Shown here: piece by piece, positions 52,028 to 62,572 of the stretch
Layout: the number at the start of each line of letters is the position of its first letter
Numbering within the stretch: position 1 is the stretch's first letter
Assembly: GCA_963825345.1 (NCBI GenBank)
Contig: CAWGSQ010000001.1
Coordinates: forward strand, 1-64,000
Length of the DNA stretch: 64,000 nucleotides
From: JACVRW01 sp963825345
Lineage (GTDB): Bacteria; Actinomycetota; Thermoleophilia; Solirubrobacterales; Thermoleophilaceae
Direction of reading: 5' to 3'
The notes under the pieces: model-generated
What the model was told of the DNA's origin: nothing
What the model saw: the letters and a program-made list of their open reading frames with translations, nothing else
Database searches by the model: none
Made by a program: the position numbers and the translations under genes

Positions 52028-52791
52028 GTGCGCCTCGTGGACCTCTCAGCTCCGATCCGGCAGAGCCCGCCGGAAACCCCGGAGGTGCTGCGCACCGACA
52101 TCGAGTTCAGCGGCCACGCCGAGGGCGCCGCGATGATCGAGGCGCTGCTCGGCGTGCCGGCCAGCCTGCTGCGCGACGGCGAGGGCTGGGCGGTGGAGAC
52201 CTTCACCCGCTTCGGCACCCACAACGCCACGCACGTGGACGCGCCCTGGCACTACAACTCGCGCATCGGCGGCGAGCCGGCGCAGACGATCGACGAGCTT
52301 CCGCTCGACTGGTTCTTCGGCCCCGGCGTGGTGCTCGACATGTCCGGCCAAGGACGAGGGCGAGACGATCGACGTGGCGGACGTCGAGGCCGAGCTCGGG
52401 CGGGTCGGCCACGAATTGCGCGAGCGCGACATCGTGCTCGTCCGGACCGGCCGCGACGCGTACGTCGACGAGCCGGGCTACATGGCGCTCGGCCCGGGCG
52501 TGACGGTGGAGGCCACCCGCTGGCTCTACGAGCGCGGCGTGCGGGTGATGGGCATCGACGCCTGGGGCTGGGACGGGCCGCTCCACCTCCAGGCGCAGGC
52601 CGCGCTCGAGTCGAAGGAGCGCGGGCGTGTTCTGGGCGGCCCACCAGGCGGACCTGCCCTACTCGCAGATCGAGCGCCTCGTGAACCTCGGCGAGCTGCC
52701 GCCCACCGGCTTCCAGGTGGCCTGCTTCCCGCTGAAGATCGTGGGCGCGAGCGCCGCGCCGGCGCGGGTCGTGGGCATCGTCCCGGACTGA
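52028..52791 (+). CDS. Cyclase family / kynurenine formamidase-like metal hydrolase
   Basis: About 253 residues. The metal-binding signature FGTHNATHVDAPWHY is diagnostic of the cyclase (PF04199) family; DLSAPIRQSPPETPE at the start and GIDAWGWDGPLHLQ, VFWAAHQADLPYSQIERLVN and LPPTGFQVACFPLKI later support it. Members hydrolyse N-formylkynurenine or related amides or lactones. Shifts near 52350 and 52627. It ends VVGIVPD at 52789-52791, just before a large inverted repeat. Confidence 0.85.
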
Positions 52792-52792
52792 A

Positions 52793-52898
52793 AGCAGCAT
52801 TGAAGGGTGCCTCGACCGAGGCTCAACACGAAAGTCCCATAGGCGACGCAACGTGTTGAGCCTCTGCCAGGCGGCCCGGGCTACCTCTCAATGCTGCT
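52793..52898. repeat. Nested inverted repeat between convergent genes (hairpin/bidirectional terminator)
   Basis: Outer arms AGCAGCATTGA (52793-52803) and TCAATGCTGCT (52888-52898) are perfect 11-base complements; inner arms GAGGCTCAACACG (52818-52830) and CGTGTTGAGCCTC (52852-52864) are perfect 13-base complements around a 21-base loop. It fills the 109 bases between two convergent stops. No T-run follows either arm. A terminator, a structured RNA or a small mobile repeat are all possible. Confidence 0.8.
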
Positions 52899-52900
52899 GT

Positions 52901-53579
52901 TCAGGCGCCGTTGGCCACCTCCGCCAGGGGCCACAGGTCCCGCCACTCGTAATCGGGCTGCTCCGGCCCCGGCGCCGGCTCGCCGTGCCGGTTCACCCAC
53001 GCCGTGCGCATGCCGTGTCGCTGCGCCGCGGCCAGGTCGTACTTGAAGCCGAACGCCACGTGGAGGATCTCCTCGGGCGCCGCGCCGATCTCGCGCAGCG
53101 CGTGCTCGAACGGGCGCGTCGCCGGGCTTGTAGGCGCGGCAGTCCTCGGCCACGGTCACCCCGTCGAACTCGACCTCGAGGTGGCGCAGCGAGTGCTCCA
53201 TGATCGCCCGGTCGGTGTTCGAGATGATCCAGAGCCGCAGGCCGGCCTCCTTCGCGGCGCGCAGCGCCGGCACGGTGTCCGGGAACGGCTGCCAGCTCTC
53301 CATGGAGCGCGCGAGCGCCTCGCCGTCCCGCTCGTTCCAGCGGTAGCCGCGCTCGCCGGCCCAGGCCGCGAGGCTGTCGGTCAGCACGTCGCGGTAGCTG
53401 CGGTAGTCGCCCTGGAGGCGCTCGAACTGCATCTCCTCCCAGCGCGCGCGCAGCTCGCGCGCCGGCGGCGGCTGCGGCTCGTGGCGGCGTGCGATCTCGT
53501 AGAGGAAGGCGGCCGCGCCGCCCTCCCAGTCGATCAGCGTGCCGTAGCAGTCGAATGTCGCGACTCGAATCGGTTCCAT
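52901..53579 (-). CDS. HAD-superfamily hydrolase (haloacid dehalogenase type II-like)
   Basis: About 226 residues from ATG 53579. Motif I FDCYGTLIDWEGG contains the nucleophile Asp; a helical cap follows; motif II LWIISNTDRA; motif III Lys in CRAYKPGD; the motif IV region reads FGFKYDLAAAQRHGMRTAWV after a shift near 53120. DCYGTLIDWE is typical of the (S)-2-haloacid dehalogenase subfamily, though many members act on phosphates. The stop TGA (52903-52901) abuts the inverted repeat. Confidence 0.85.
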
Positions 53580-53582
53580 ACC

Positions 53583-53588
53583 TACACT
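53583..53588 (+). promoter_or_regulatory. Predicted -10 element (TACACT), yqeY
   Basis: TANNNT hexamer ending 8 bases before ATG 53597. A GGAGAGG lies directly against the ATG, too close for a normal ribosome binding site, which fits a leaderless start. Confidence 0.45.
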
Positions 53589-53596
53589 TGGAGAGG

Positions 53597-54031
53597 ATGT
53601 CGTTGCTGAATCAGGTGCAGGATGACGTGAAGACCGCGATGAAGGCGGGCGAGCGCGAGCGCGTGCATGCGCTGCGCATGATCGCCGACGCCCTCCAGAA
53701 GGCCGAGAAGGACAACGGCGGCGGATCCGGTGGAGGTGCTCCAGCGCGAGCGCAAGCGCCGCCTCGAGGCCGCCGAGGCGTACCGCGACGGCGGCCGCGA
53801 CGGACGCCGGCCGAGGCCGAGGAGCGCGAGGCGGAGATCATCGCCTCGTACATGCCGGAGCAGATCTCCGACGAGGATCTGCGCGCCATCGTGGGCGACG
53901 CCGTGGCCGAGTCGGGCGCCTCGTCTCCGCAGGAGATGGGCAAGGTGATGTCGCTCGTGATGCCGCAGGTGAAGGGCCGCGCCGACGGGAAGCGGGTAAG
54001 CGCGGCGGTGAAGGAGATGCTGACGCCCTAG
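53597..54031 (+). CDS. yqeY: GatB/YqeY domain protein
   Basis: About 144 residues. SLLNQVQDDVKTAMKAGERE, ALRMIADALQKAEKD, EVLQRERKRRLEAAEAYRDG, EIIASYMPEQISDEDLRAIV and GKVMSLVMPQVKGRADGKRV follow YqeY closely. The domain also forms the tail of GatB and probably binds tRNA. Shifts near 53725 and 53808. The stop TAG (54029-54031) shares its last base with the GTG of phoH. Confidence 0.88.
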   Translation: MSLLNQVQDDVKTAMKAGERERVHALRMIADALQKAEKDNGGGSGGGAPARAQAPPRGRRGVPRRRPRRTPAEAEEREAEIIASYMPEQISDEDLRAIVGDAVAESGASSPQEMGKVMSLVMPQVKGRADGKRVSAAVKEMLTP

Positions 54032-55010
54032 TGCGCACCCAACTCGAGCTTCCGAACGAGGTTGCCGCTGAGCTCGCCGGGCCCGGGCGACGCGGTGATG
54101 AAGACTCTCGAGGAGCACCTCGACTGCGAGGTCTTCCTGCGCGGGAACGTGCTCACGCTCGACGGTGACGACGACGCGGTGGCCACGGCACGCACGGTCG
54201 TTCGCGAGATGACCGACCTGGTTCGCCAGGGTCACGAGATCGCGCCCGGCACGATCGAGGCGATCGCCGGCGCGCTCGACCGCCACGAGAGCCCGAGCCG
54301 CATCCTCGAGGACGTCGTCTGGCGCCACCGCGGCCTGAAGGTCGCCCCGAAGACCGTGAACCAGAAGCGCTACGTGGACGCCATCAGGCGCTCCACGATC
54401 ACGGTCGGCGTCGGCCCGGCCGGCACGGGCAAGTCGTTCCTCGCCGTGGCGATGGCCGTGGCGGCCCTGTCGCGGCGCGAGGTGAACCGCATCGTGCTCA
54501 CGCGGCCGGCCGTCGAGGCGGGCGAGCGCCTGGGCTTCCTGCCGGGCGACATCGCGGCGAAGGTGGACCCGTACCTGCGCCCGCTCTTCGACGCCCTCTA
54601 CGACATGCTCGAGCCCGAGAAGGTGAACCAGCACCTGGAGCGCGGCGTGATCGAGGTGGCGCCGCTGGCCTTCATGCGGGGCAGAACGCTCAACGACTCC
54701 TTCATCATCCTCGACGAGGCGCAGAACACGAGCCCGGAGCAGATCAAGATGTTCCTGACGCGGCTCGGCTTCAACTCCAAGATGGTCGTGACCGGCGACA
54801 TCACGCAGATCGACCTGCCGAAGGACCAGCGCTCGGGGCTCGTGATGATCGCGCGACATCCTCAAGGAGGTGGAGGGCATCGAGTTCGTGCGCTTCGGCG
54901 GCGAGGACGTGGTGCGGCACAAGCTCGTGCAGCGGATCGTCGCGGCCTACAGCGAGTACGCCGAGAAGCAGGCGCCGCCGCTCCGCCAGGCGCGCCGCCA
55001 GCAGGGTTAA
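54031..55010 (+). CDS. phoH: PhoH-family ATPase
   Basis: About 325 residues. N-terminal RNA-binding-like domain (LEEHLDCEVFLRGNVLTL), then the ATPase: Walker A VGPAGTGKSFLAVAMAV, LTRPAVEAGERLGFLPGD, Walker B SFIILDEAQNTSPEQIKMFL, sensor VVTGDITQIDLPK. Shifts near 54082, 54858 and later; corrected, the tail reads DILKEVEGIEFVRFGGEDVV and ends RQARRQQG with TAA 55008-55010. The phoH-ybeY-era order is conserved and links it to ribosome or RNA maturation. Confidence 0.92.
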
Positions 55011-55013
55011 CAC

Positions 55014-55379
55014 CTGGTCGAGCTGGACCTCATCGACGCTCCGGAGGAGTTCCGCCGGCCGGCGCTCGCGGCGCTCGCGGCGGCTGGCGTCGAGGACGGC
55101 CACCTGGCGGTGCAGCTCGTGGACGAGGAGGCCATCCGCGCGCTCAACCGCGAGCACCGCGACCTCGATCGCCCCACCGACGTGCTCTCCTTCCCCGTGG
55201 ACGAGGGCGGCCCGTCGGTCGGGCCGCGCGAGCTCGGTGACGTGGTGATCTGCCCGGAGCACACGGAGGACCTGATCGAAGCCGTGGTCCACGGCGTGCT
55301 CCACCTGTGCGGGTACGACCACGAGACCGACGACGGCGAGATGCTCGCGCTCCAGCGCCGCGTGCTGGAGGAGCTGTGA
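55014..55379 (+). CDS. ybeY: Endoribonuclease YbeY (rRNA maturation)
   Basis: About 121 residues. The zinc site HGVLHLCGYDHETDD near the C-terminus is diagnostic; LNREHRDLDRPTDVLSFPVD and RELGDVVICPEH also fit. In the reading frame the family N-terminus (VELDLIDAPEEF) is preceded only by CTG 55014, four bases after the phoH stop; no ATG, GTG or TTG occurs before residue 33. The stop overlaps era as GTGA. Confidence 0.9.
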   Translation: MVELDLIDAPEEFRRPALAALAAAGVEDGHLAVQLVDEEAIRALNREHRDLDRPTDVLSFPVDEGGPSVGPRELGDVVICPEHTEDLIEAVVHGVLHLCGYDHETDDGEMLALQRRVLEEL

Positions 55380-56262
55380 CCCGCTCCGGCTTCGTGGCGC
55401 TGGCCGGGCGGCCGAACGCCGGCAAGTCGACGCTGGTGAACCAGATCGTCGGCGGCAAGGTGGCGATCGTGTCCGACAAGCCCCAGACGACCCGGCGCGA
55501 GATCCGCGGCGTGGCGACCGGCGACGACTGGCAGCTCGTGCTGGTGGACCTCCCGGGCGTGCAGCGGCCGCGCGACGCGCTCACCGAGCGCATGCAGCGC
55601 CAGGTGGAGCGCACGCTCGCGGACGCCGACGCCGCGCTGTTCGTGCTGAACGGCGAGCAGGAGATCGGCGCCGGCGACCGCTTCATCGCGGACGCGCTCA
55701 AGACGTCCGGGCGTGCCGACCGTGACCGTGCTGAACAAGGTCGACCGGCTCGACAAGCCCCGCACCGTGAAGGCGCTGTCCACGGCCGCCGAGCTCGACG
55801 TCCAGGGCGAGCTGTTCCCGATCAGCGCGATCAGCGGAGCCGGCGTCGGGCCCGTGGTGGAGCAGCTCGTGTCGCTGATGCCGGAGGGGCCGTTCCTGTA
55901 TCCGCCGGACGAGACGAGCGACCAGTCGCTCGAGGTGCGGCTCGCCGAGCTGGTGCGCGAGCAGGTGCTGCTGCGCACGCGCGAGGAGCTGCCGCACGCG
56001 GTGGAGGTCGAGATCGACGAGATCGAGGAGCGCGAGACCGACGGCCTGCTCGTGGTGCGGGCACGGGTGTGGGCCGAGACCGAGTCGCAGAAGGGCATCC
56101 TGGTCGGAGCGGGCGGCCGGATGGTGAGGGCCGTCGGCACGGCGGCCCGCAAGGAGATCGAGGGCCTGCTCGAACGGCAGCGTGCACCTCGAGCTGAACG
56201 TGCGCGTGCGCAAGGGCTGGCGCCGCGACGAGGGCCTACTGGACCGCCTGGGCATCGAGTGA
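55376..56262 (+). CDS. era: GTPase Era
   Basis: About 295 residues. G1 GRPNAGKSTLVNQIVG, G2/G3 region SDKPQTTRREIRGV and LVDLPGVQRPRD, G4 LNKVDRLDK; the C-terminal KH domain reads EELPHAVEVEIDEIEERETD and QKGILVGAGGRMVRAVGTAA. It binds 16S rRNA in 30S assembly. Shifts near 55713 and 56180; it ends LLDRLGIE with TGA at 56260-56262, overlapping the next gene. Confidence 0.94.
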
Positions 56263-57026
56263 TCGAGCGGATCCACGCGTTCATGCGGCGCGCCGAGGAG
56301 GGCGTCTGCGACGAGGTGGTGAAGACCGCGCACGGCACCGCCATGCTCACGCCGAGCCTGCCGCTCGTGTGGCAGGTGAACGCGATCCGAGTCGAGGACC
56401 CGCAGGCGAGCGTCGCGCAGCTCGTGGCGGAGGCCGACGAGGTCCAGGCCGGCTTCGGCCATCGCAAGCTCGTGATGCACGACGAGCGGCTCGGCGAGCG
56501 GCTGGCCCCGGCAGCTCGCGCCACGCCGGCTGGAACGTATTTCGCGTGCTGATCATGCTGCGGCGCCGCCCGGCCGATCGCCCAGAGCCGCCGGGCGCCG
56601 GCGCCGAGGTGAGCCGCGAGGTGGGGGCGGCGGCGCTCGCCGCGTTTCGCCGCGAGCAGCCGTTCGGCTGGCAGGACGAAGCGGTGCGCCAGCTCGCCGA
56701 GATGGACGACCGCTACACGAGCGTGCTCGCCGCGCGCGACTTCGCCTCGCCGCCCGACGATCCCGCCTGCGCGTGCCGCCTCTACACGCACGACGGCCTC
56801 GGCCAGGTGGACGAGGTGGGGACCGTCGAGGCGCGGCGGGGCCGCGGCCACGCCCGCGCGGCGGTGGCCGCTGCCGCCGACACGGCCGCGCGCGGACGGC
56901 TGCGAGCAGGTGTTCATGGTCACCGACGCCGCCGACTGGCCCCAGGAGCTCTACCGCCGCCTCGGCTTCGACGAGATCGGCGCCACATACGAGTTCCTGA
57001 AGCTCCCAATCAGCTCACGGCCATAA
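56259..57026 (+). CDS. GNAT-family acetyltransferase
   Basis: About 255 residues, coupled to era by GTGA. The N-terminal half (IERIHAFMRRAEEGVCDEVV, LPLVWQVNAIRVEDPQ) is a degenerate GNAT domain; the C-terminal half has the acetyl-CoA loop GTVEARRGRGHARAAVAAAA and VFMVTDAADWPQELYRRLGF. Such two-domain GNAT proteins are common in actinobacteria; the acceptor substrate is unknown. Shifts near 56512 and 56895. Confidence 0.75.
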
Positions 57027-57027
57027 T
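57022..57027 (+). promoter_or_regulatory. Predicted -10 element (CATAAT), hisIE-trp operon
   Basis: Five of six matches to TATAAT, overlapping the stop of the GNAT gene and ending 8 bases before GTG 57036. Confidence 0.4.
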
Positions 57028-57035
57028 CGTCGGCT

Positions 57036-57603
57036 GTGGATCTGCTCCCCTGCATAGTCCAGGACGCCCGCACCGGCGAGGTGCTCACGCTCGCGTACAT
57101 GAACGACGAGGCGCTCGAGCGCACCCGCGAGACGGGCGAGATGTGGTTCTGGTCGCGCTCGCGGAAGGAGCTGTGGCACAAGGGCGAGACCTCGGGGAAC
57201 GTCCAGAGGCTCAAGGAGCTGCGGCTCGACTGCGACGAGGACGCGATCCTCGCGCTCGTCGAGCCCGCCGGGCCGGCGTGCCACACGGGCGAGCGCACCT
57301 GCTTCCACAAGGGCGAGCTCGATCCGGTCGCCGGCCGAGGCGCTCGCCGTGCTGGCTCGCACGATCGAGGAGCGCCGCGGGGCCGACACCTACACGGGGA
57401 GCCTGCTGGCGGACGGCGAGCTCGTGGGCGCGAAGGTCCGGGAGGAGGCCGAGGAGGTCGTCCGGGCGGCGCGTGACGAGTCCGACGAGCGCCTGGCGGA
57501 GGAGGCGGCGGACGTGCTCTACCACCTCGCCGTGCTGCTGGCCGGCCGCGGGGTCGAGCTGGCCGACGTCTACGAGGTCCTGAATGAGCGTCGCCGCGGC
57601 TGA
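57036..57603 (+). CDS. hisIE: Bifunctional phosphoribosyl-AMP cyclohydrolase / phosphoribosyl-ATP pyrophosphatase (HisIE)
   Basis: About 188 residues. The HisI part has VLTLAYMNDEALERT, FWSRSRKELWHKGETSGN and CHTGERTCFH with the zinc Cys residues; the HisE part has VREEAEEVVRAARDES and EEAADVLYHLAVLLAGRGV. It catalyses steps two and three of histidine synthesis. A shift near 57335 lies between the domains, so it could also be two adjoining genes, but spacing favours a fusion. The last 20 bases overlap trpE. Confidence 0.9.
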
Positions 57604-59042
57604 CCTCGAGCTGACGCCGTCGCTCGAGGAGATGCGCGAGCTCGCGCGCGAGCACACGCTCGTGCCGCTGCGCCACACGTTCATCGCCGACTGCGAGACG
57701 CCGGTGTCGGCGTACCTGAAGCTGCGCGGGGACGGGCCCTCGTTCCTGCTCGAGTCGGCGGAGCAGGGCCAGCGCGTGGGGCGCTGGTCGTTCCTCGGCT
57801 TTCGCCCGCGCGCGGTGATCCGGCTCGCCCGCGGCGAGCATCCCGACCCGTACGCGGCCGTGGCCGAGGAGCTCGCGCGCTACCGGATCGCGCCGCTCGA
57901 CGGGCTGCCGCCGTTCGCCGGCGGCGCCGTGGGGATGTTCGGCTACGACCTCGTGCGCAGCGCCGAGCCGAGCGTCGGCGAGCCGAACCCGGACGACATC
58001 GGCATGCCGGAGCTGGCGGTGATGGTCACCGACGTGCTGCTGGCGTTCGACCACCTGCGCCACGAGGTCACGGTGCTCGCGAACGTGTCGCCGGAGGGCG
58101 ACGTGGAGCGCGCCTACGAGGAGGCCGCCGCGGCGATCGCCGACGTGCGCGAGCGGCTGCGCGGGCCGGTGCCGCAGGTGGGCAGCGGGCCGCCGCGAGC
58201 CGCCCACGTTCAGCTCGAACCTGGGCTCCGACGGCTACGCGGAGGCCGTGGAGCGCGCCAAGGAGTACATCCGCGCCGGCGACGTCTACCAGGTGGTGCC
58301 GAGCCAGCGCTGGAGCGCCGACTGCCCGGTGGACGCCTTCTCGATCTATCGCGGCCTGCGCGCGATCAACCCGAGCCCGTACATGTACTTCCTCGACTTC
58401 GAGGACTTCGAGATCGCGGGCGCGTCGCCGGAGGCGCTCGTGACCGTAACGGGCCGGACACGTGCGCCAGCGCCCGATCGCGGGCACGCGCCCGCGCGCG
58501 GACTCGGTCGAGCAGGACCTCGAGCGCGGGCGCGAGCTGCTCGCCGACCCGAAGGAGCGCGCCGAGCACGTGATGCTCGTGGACCTCGGCCGCAACGACC
58601 TCGGGCGCGTCTGCGAGTACGGCTCGGTCACGGTCGACGAGCTGATGACGGTCGAGACCTACTCGCACGTGATGCACATCGTCTCGTCGGTGTCCGGCAC
58701 GCTCAGCCCGGGCGTGTCGCCGATGGACGCGCTGCGCGCGTCACTGCCGGCGGGCACGCTCTCGGGCGCGCCCAAGATCCGCGCGATGCAGATCATCGAC
58801 GAGCTCGAGCCCGTCGGGCGCGGCCCGTACGGCGGCGCCGTGGGCTACCTCTCGTACACGGGCGACCTCGACACCTGCATCTACATCCGCTCCGCGCTCG
58901 TGAAGGACGGCCAGGTGCACATCCAGGCGGGCGGCGGGATCGTCGCGGACTCGGACCCGGCGTACGAGGTGCGCGAGACCGAGGCGAAGGCCGGCGCCGT
59001 GATGGACGCGATCAGGCTCGCGTGCGAGCAGGGGGACTGGGC

Positions 59043-59046
<4 letters not shown>
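57584..59046 (+). CDS. trpE: Anthranilate synthase component I
   Basis: About 487 residues. Makes anthranilate from chorismate using ammonia from TrpG. SFLLESAEQGQRVGRWSFLG at the N-terminal tryptophan-binding region, GAVGMFGYDLVR, AGDVYQVVPSQRW, AGTRPRADSVEQDLERGREL, VMLVDLGRNDLGRVCEYGSV, SVSGTLSPGVSPMDALRASL, PAGTLSGAPKIRAMQIIDEL and GRGPYGGAVGYLSY are all present. Shifts near 58195 and 58460. It overlaps trpG as ATGA. Confidence 0.95.
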
Positions 59047-59595
<549 letters not shown>

Positions 59596-59599
<4 letters not shown>

Positions 59600-60721
59600 G
59601 ACGCGCTGGCCATATTCCTGACGTCTCGTCGGCTCGCTCGCGCGCCGCCTCCGAGCCGCGGCGGAGGTGGTCGTGGTCATCGAGGCCGACGGGTCCAGAC
59701 CGCAGGACGGCGCGCGTGGCCCCCGGCGGCACCGTGCGCTGGGAGAACAGCTCACGCCGGCCGCAGTGCGGATCCAGAGCCTCGGCAGGCCGCGACTTCC
59801 GGTCGCTCAGATGTCGACGCCGGCCGCGCGGGCGAGCGTCGCTTCAACCGCCGTGGGCCGCTACCGCTACACGATGCCCGGCACCGTCGCGGAGGGCGAT
59901 CGTGATCGTGGGCGCCGAGGTGCGCCGCCCGCGGCCCCGCGGCCGCGGCTGCGACCGGCGCGAGGTCGTTCCTCTACGACGTGACCGTGAACGCGGCGAA
60001 GTCATTCACGAGGAGTGGGTCCCGAGGTTCGAGCTGACCAGGGCGCTTTCTCGATCTCCTACGCGTACCAGGTCGTCTACCCGCGCGTGGCCGCGGTCGT
60101 CGAGCACGAGTGCGGCACGGGCGAGATCGAGGTCCGGGCGCGCGGCCGACGGCGCCGGCAACTCTCGCAACTACAAGTGGAGCGGACAGCGTCAGGAACG
60201 CGGACCCGAGACGCGAGGCAGTACCGCGTCGCCGTGTGACTTCGCTCGACCTCGGCGGACTCGCGCGGAGCCACGATCCAGGATCAAGGATCGTCGGCGC
60301 TCATCCCGGGCAGGGCCGCGGGTCGTCCCGGTCCGATGGCGAGCCGTCTGACGCCCGAGCCAGCGCGACGCGCTAGGCGAAGCTCCTCGTCGACCGTCGC
60401 GACTGTTCCGTCTGCGACAAGGGCGGCCAGGGCAAACGCGAGCGTCTTCGACGGCCCCGCGGGCCACGGGACGGTGCCGATCTTCCAGGACCCCTACCGC
60501 GATCGCGGCGGGGCGAGCTGTTCCCGCCGCGGACTCGACCCTGAGCGGACGACTTCTTCGCCCAGCGGCGCTCGCGCCCGCATCAGAGCCTGCGTGGCCG
60601 GGCCGCTCGTTCAGCGTCATCGAGCGGGGAGACGCGACTACGACGGGCACGAGATGCGCAGACCCACGTCGTGACGCCAAGGCGGGGATGAGGATCCGCT
60701 TCAGCCCGGCGCCACCGCTGA
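59596..60721 (+). CDS. Exported cupredoxin-like protein lacking copper ligands, heavily frame-broken
   Basis: ATG 59596 overlaps the trpG stop. With small corrections it starts MRRALAIFLTS, then VGSLA, a signal peptide. Next come EVVVVIEADG, ARVAPGGTVRWENSSRR and GRYRYTMPGTVAEG: the strand order of a plastocyanin-like cupredoxin, but where copper proteins have Cys, His and Met around the last loop, here there is no Cys or His. The central part reads FLYDVTVNAAKSFTEEWVPR and FSISYAYQVVYPRVAAVVEH; the C-terminal part ends FSVIERGDATTTGTRCADP and MRIRFSPAPP. Breaks are too dense to give an exact protein. Function unknown; its place inside a trp operon is odd. Confidence 0.55.
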
Positions 60722-61741
60722 TGCCCAACGACGTACTCACACGGGCCATCGACCGGGTGGCGGGCGGCGCCGGACCTCGACGCGCCCGAGGCCGCCGCGG
60801 TGCTCGCCGAGATCATCGACGGCAACGCCTCCGAGGCCCAGGCCGCCGCGTTCCTGATCGCCCTGCGCACGAAGGGCGAGACGGTGGGCGAGATCGCGGG
60901 CCTCGCCGCGCGTGCTGCGCGAGCGCTCGGTCAAGGTCGATGCCGGCGACGACCTCGTCGACACCGCCGGCACGGGCGGCGGCCGGCCGACCTTCAACGT
61001 CTCCACCACCGCGGCGTTCGTCGCGGCGGGAGCGGGCTGCCGGGTCGCGAAGCACGGCAACCGCTCCGCCACGAGCCAGTGCGGGTCGGCGGACGTGCTG
61101 GAGGCGCTCGGCGGCCGGATCGACATGGCGCCGGAGGTCGTGGCCGACAGCATCCGCGAGATCGGCTTCGGGTTCATGTTCGCGCCGCTCCACCACCCGG
61201 CGTTCAAGCACATCGTCCCGGTCCGCAGGGAGCTCGCCGTGCGCACCATCTTCAACTTCCTCGGCCCGCTCACCAACCCGGCCGGTGCGCTGCGCCAGGT
61301 GATCGGGGTCTCCGATCCCGGGAAGATCGAGACCATGGCGGCGGCGCTGGGAGAGCTTGGGGCGGAACGTGCCCTGGTAGTGTCGAGCGCAGATGGCCTG
61401 GACGAGTTCTCGGTCTCCGGGGCAACCCGCGTGGTGGAGCTGAGAGACGGCCGCTCTCAGCAGCTACGAGGTGACGCCCGAGCAGGTGGGCATCGAGCTC
61501 GCGGCCGACGGTGCGGTGGGCGCCGGCACGCCCGAGCAGAACGCGCAGGTGCTGCGCGACGTGCTGTCCGGGAAGGCCGGCACGGAGCGCTCGCTCGCCG
61601 TCCTGAACGCCGGCGCGGCCATATACGTGGCGGGTCGGGCCGACTCGCTCGCCGACGGCGTGCGCGCCGCGGAGCGCGTCGATCGACGACGGAGCCGCCG
61701 CGAGCGTGCTCGAGCGCTGGGTGGAGGCGACCGCCGCGTGA
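60721..61741 (+). CDS. trpD: Anthranilate phosphoribosyltransferase
   Basis: About 337 residues. Transfers phosphoribose to anthranilate. DTAGTGGGRPTFNVSTTAAF (PRPP-binding GTGGD-like loop), VAKHGNRSATSQCGSADVLE, FMFAPLHHPAFKHIVPVRRE and FNFLGPLTNPAGALRQVIGV are diagnostic. Shifts near 60776, 60911, 61462 and 61682. ATG 60721 gives MPNDVLTRAIDRVAGG. The stop overlaps trpC as GTGA. Confidence 0.94.
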
Positions 61742-62531
61742 TCCCGCGCCTCGACGACATCGTGGACGCCACCCGCGACGCCCTGAGGCAGCGGCAGCGC
61801 GAGCACCCGCTCTCCGAGCTGGAGGCGCAGGTGGAGACGGGGCGGGAGGGCCGCCCGTTCGCCGAGGCGCTGTCGCGTCCCGGCACCTCGCTGATCGCCG
61901 AGCACAAGCGCCGCTCGCCGTCCGCGGGCGCAGATTCGCGAGGGCGCGAGCTGCGCCGAGATCGTGGGCGCCTACGAGCGCGGCGGCGCGGCCGCGCTGT
62001 CGATCCTCACCGAGGAGGCGCACTTCGGCGGATCGCTGGCAGACCTGCGCGAGGCCCGCGCGGCGACGCGAGCTGCCGATCCTCCGCAAGGACTTCACGA
62101 TCGACCCGTACCAGCTCTACGAGGCGAAGCTCGCCGGGGCGGACGCCGTGCTGCTCGTGGTGGGCTCGCTCGACGACCGCAGCTGGCCTCGCTGTACGCG
62201 CAGGCGCGCGAGCTCGACCTCGACGCGCTCGTGGAGATCCACGACGACGAGGAGCTCGAGCGCGCGCTCGAGCTCGACTGCGACGTGATCGGGATCAACA
62301 ACCGCAACCTCGAGGACTTCAGCGTCGACATCCAGCGCACCTTCGACCTGCTCGCCGACGTGCCGGCGGGCAAGGTCGTGGTGTCGGAGTCGGGCATCCA
62401 CCACCGCGACCAGATCGACGAGCTGGAGCAGGTGGGCGTGGACGCGGTGCTGATCGGAGAGGCGCTCATGCGCGCGCCCGACCCGGAGGCCGCGGCACGC
62501 GAGCTCACGCATTCGCAGATCCTGGCGCTGA
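61738..62531 (+). CDS. trpC: Indole-3-glycerol phosphate synthase
   Basis: About 263 residues, TIM barrel. Closes the indole ring in tryptophan synthesis. SLIAEHKRRSPSAG with the catalytic Lys, REGASCAEIVGAYERGGAAA, LSILTEEAHFGGSLADL, LPILRKDFTIDPYQLYEAKL, LVEIHDDEELERAL, IGINNRNLEDFSVD, VVSESGIHHRDQIDEL and AVLIGEALMRAPDPE. Shifts near 61937, 62072 and 62183. The end is uncertain: one extra base near 62510 gives TGA at 62531; as written the frame runs into moxR. Confidence 0.93.
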
Positions 62532-62558
62532 ACCCATCGGCCCGGGCTAGCGTATCCC

Positions 62559-62564
62559 TACCAT
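62559..62564 (+). promoter_or_regulatory. Predicted -10 element (TACCAT), moxR
   Basis: TANNNT hexamer ending 8 bases before ATG 62573. Confidence 0.4.
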
Positions 62565-62572
62565 GGTGGTGC

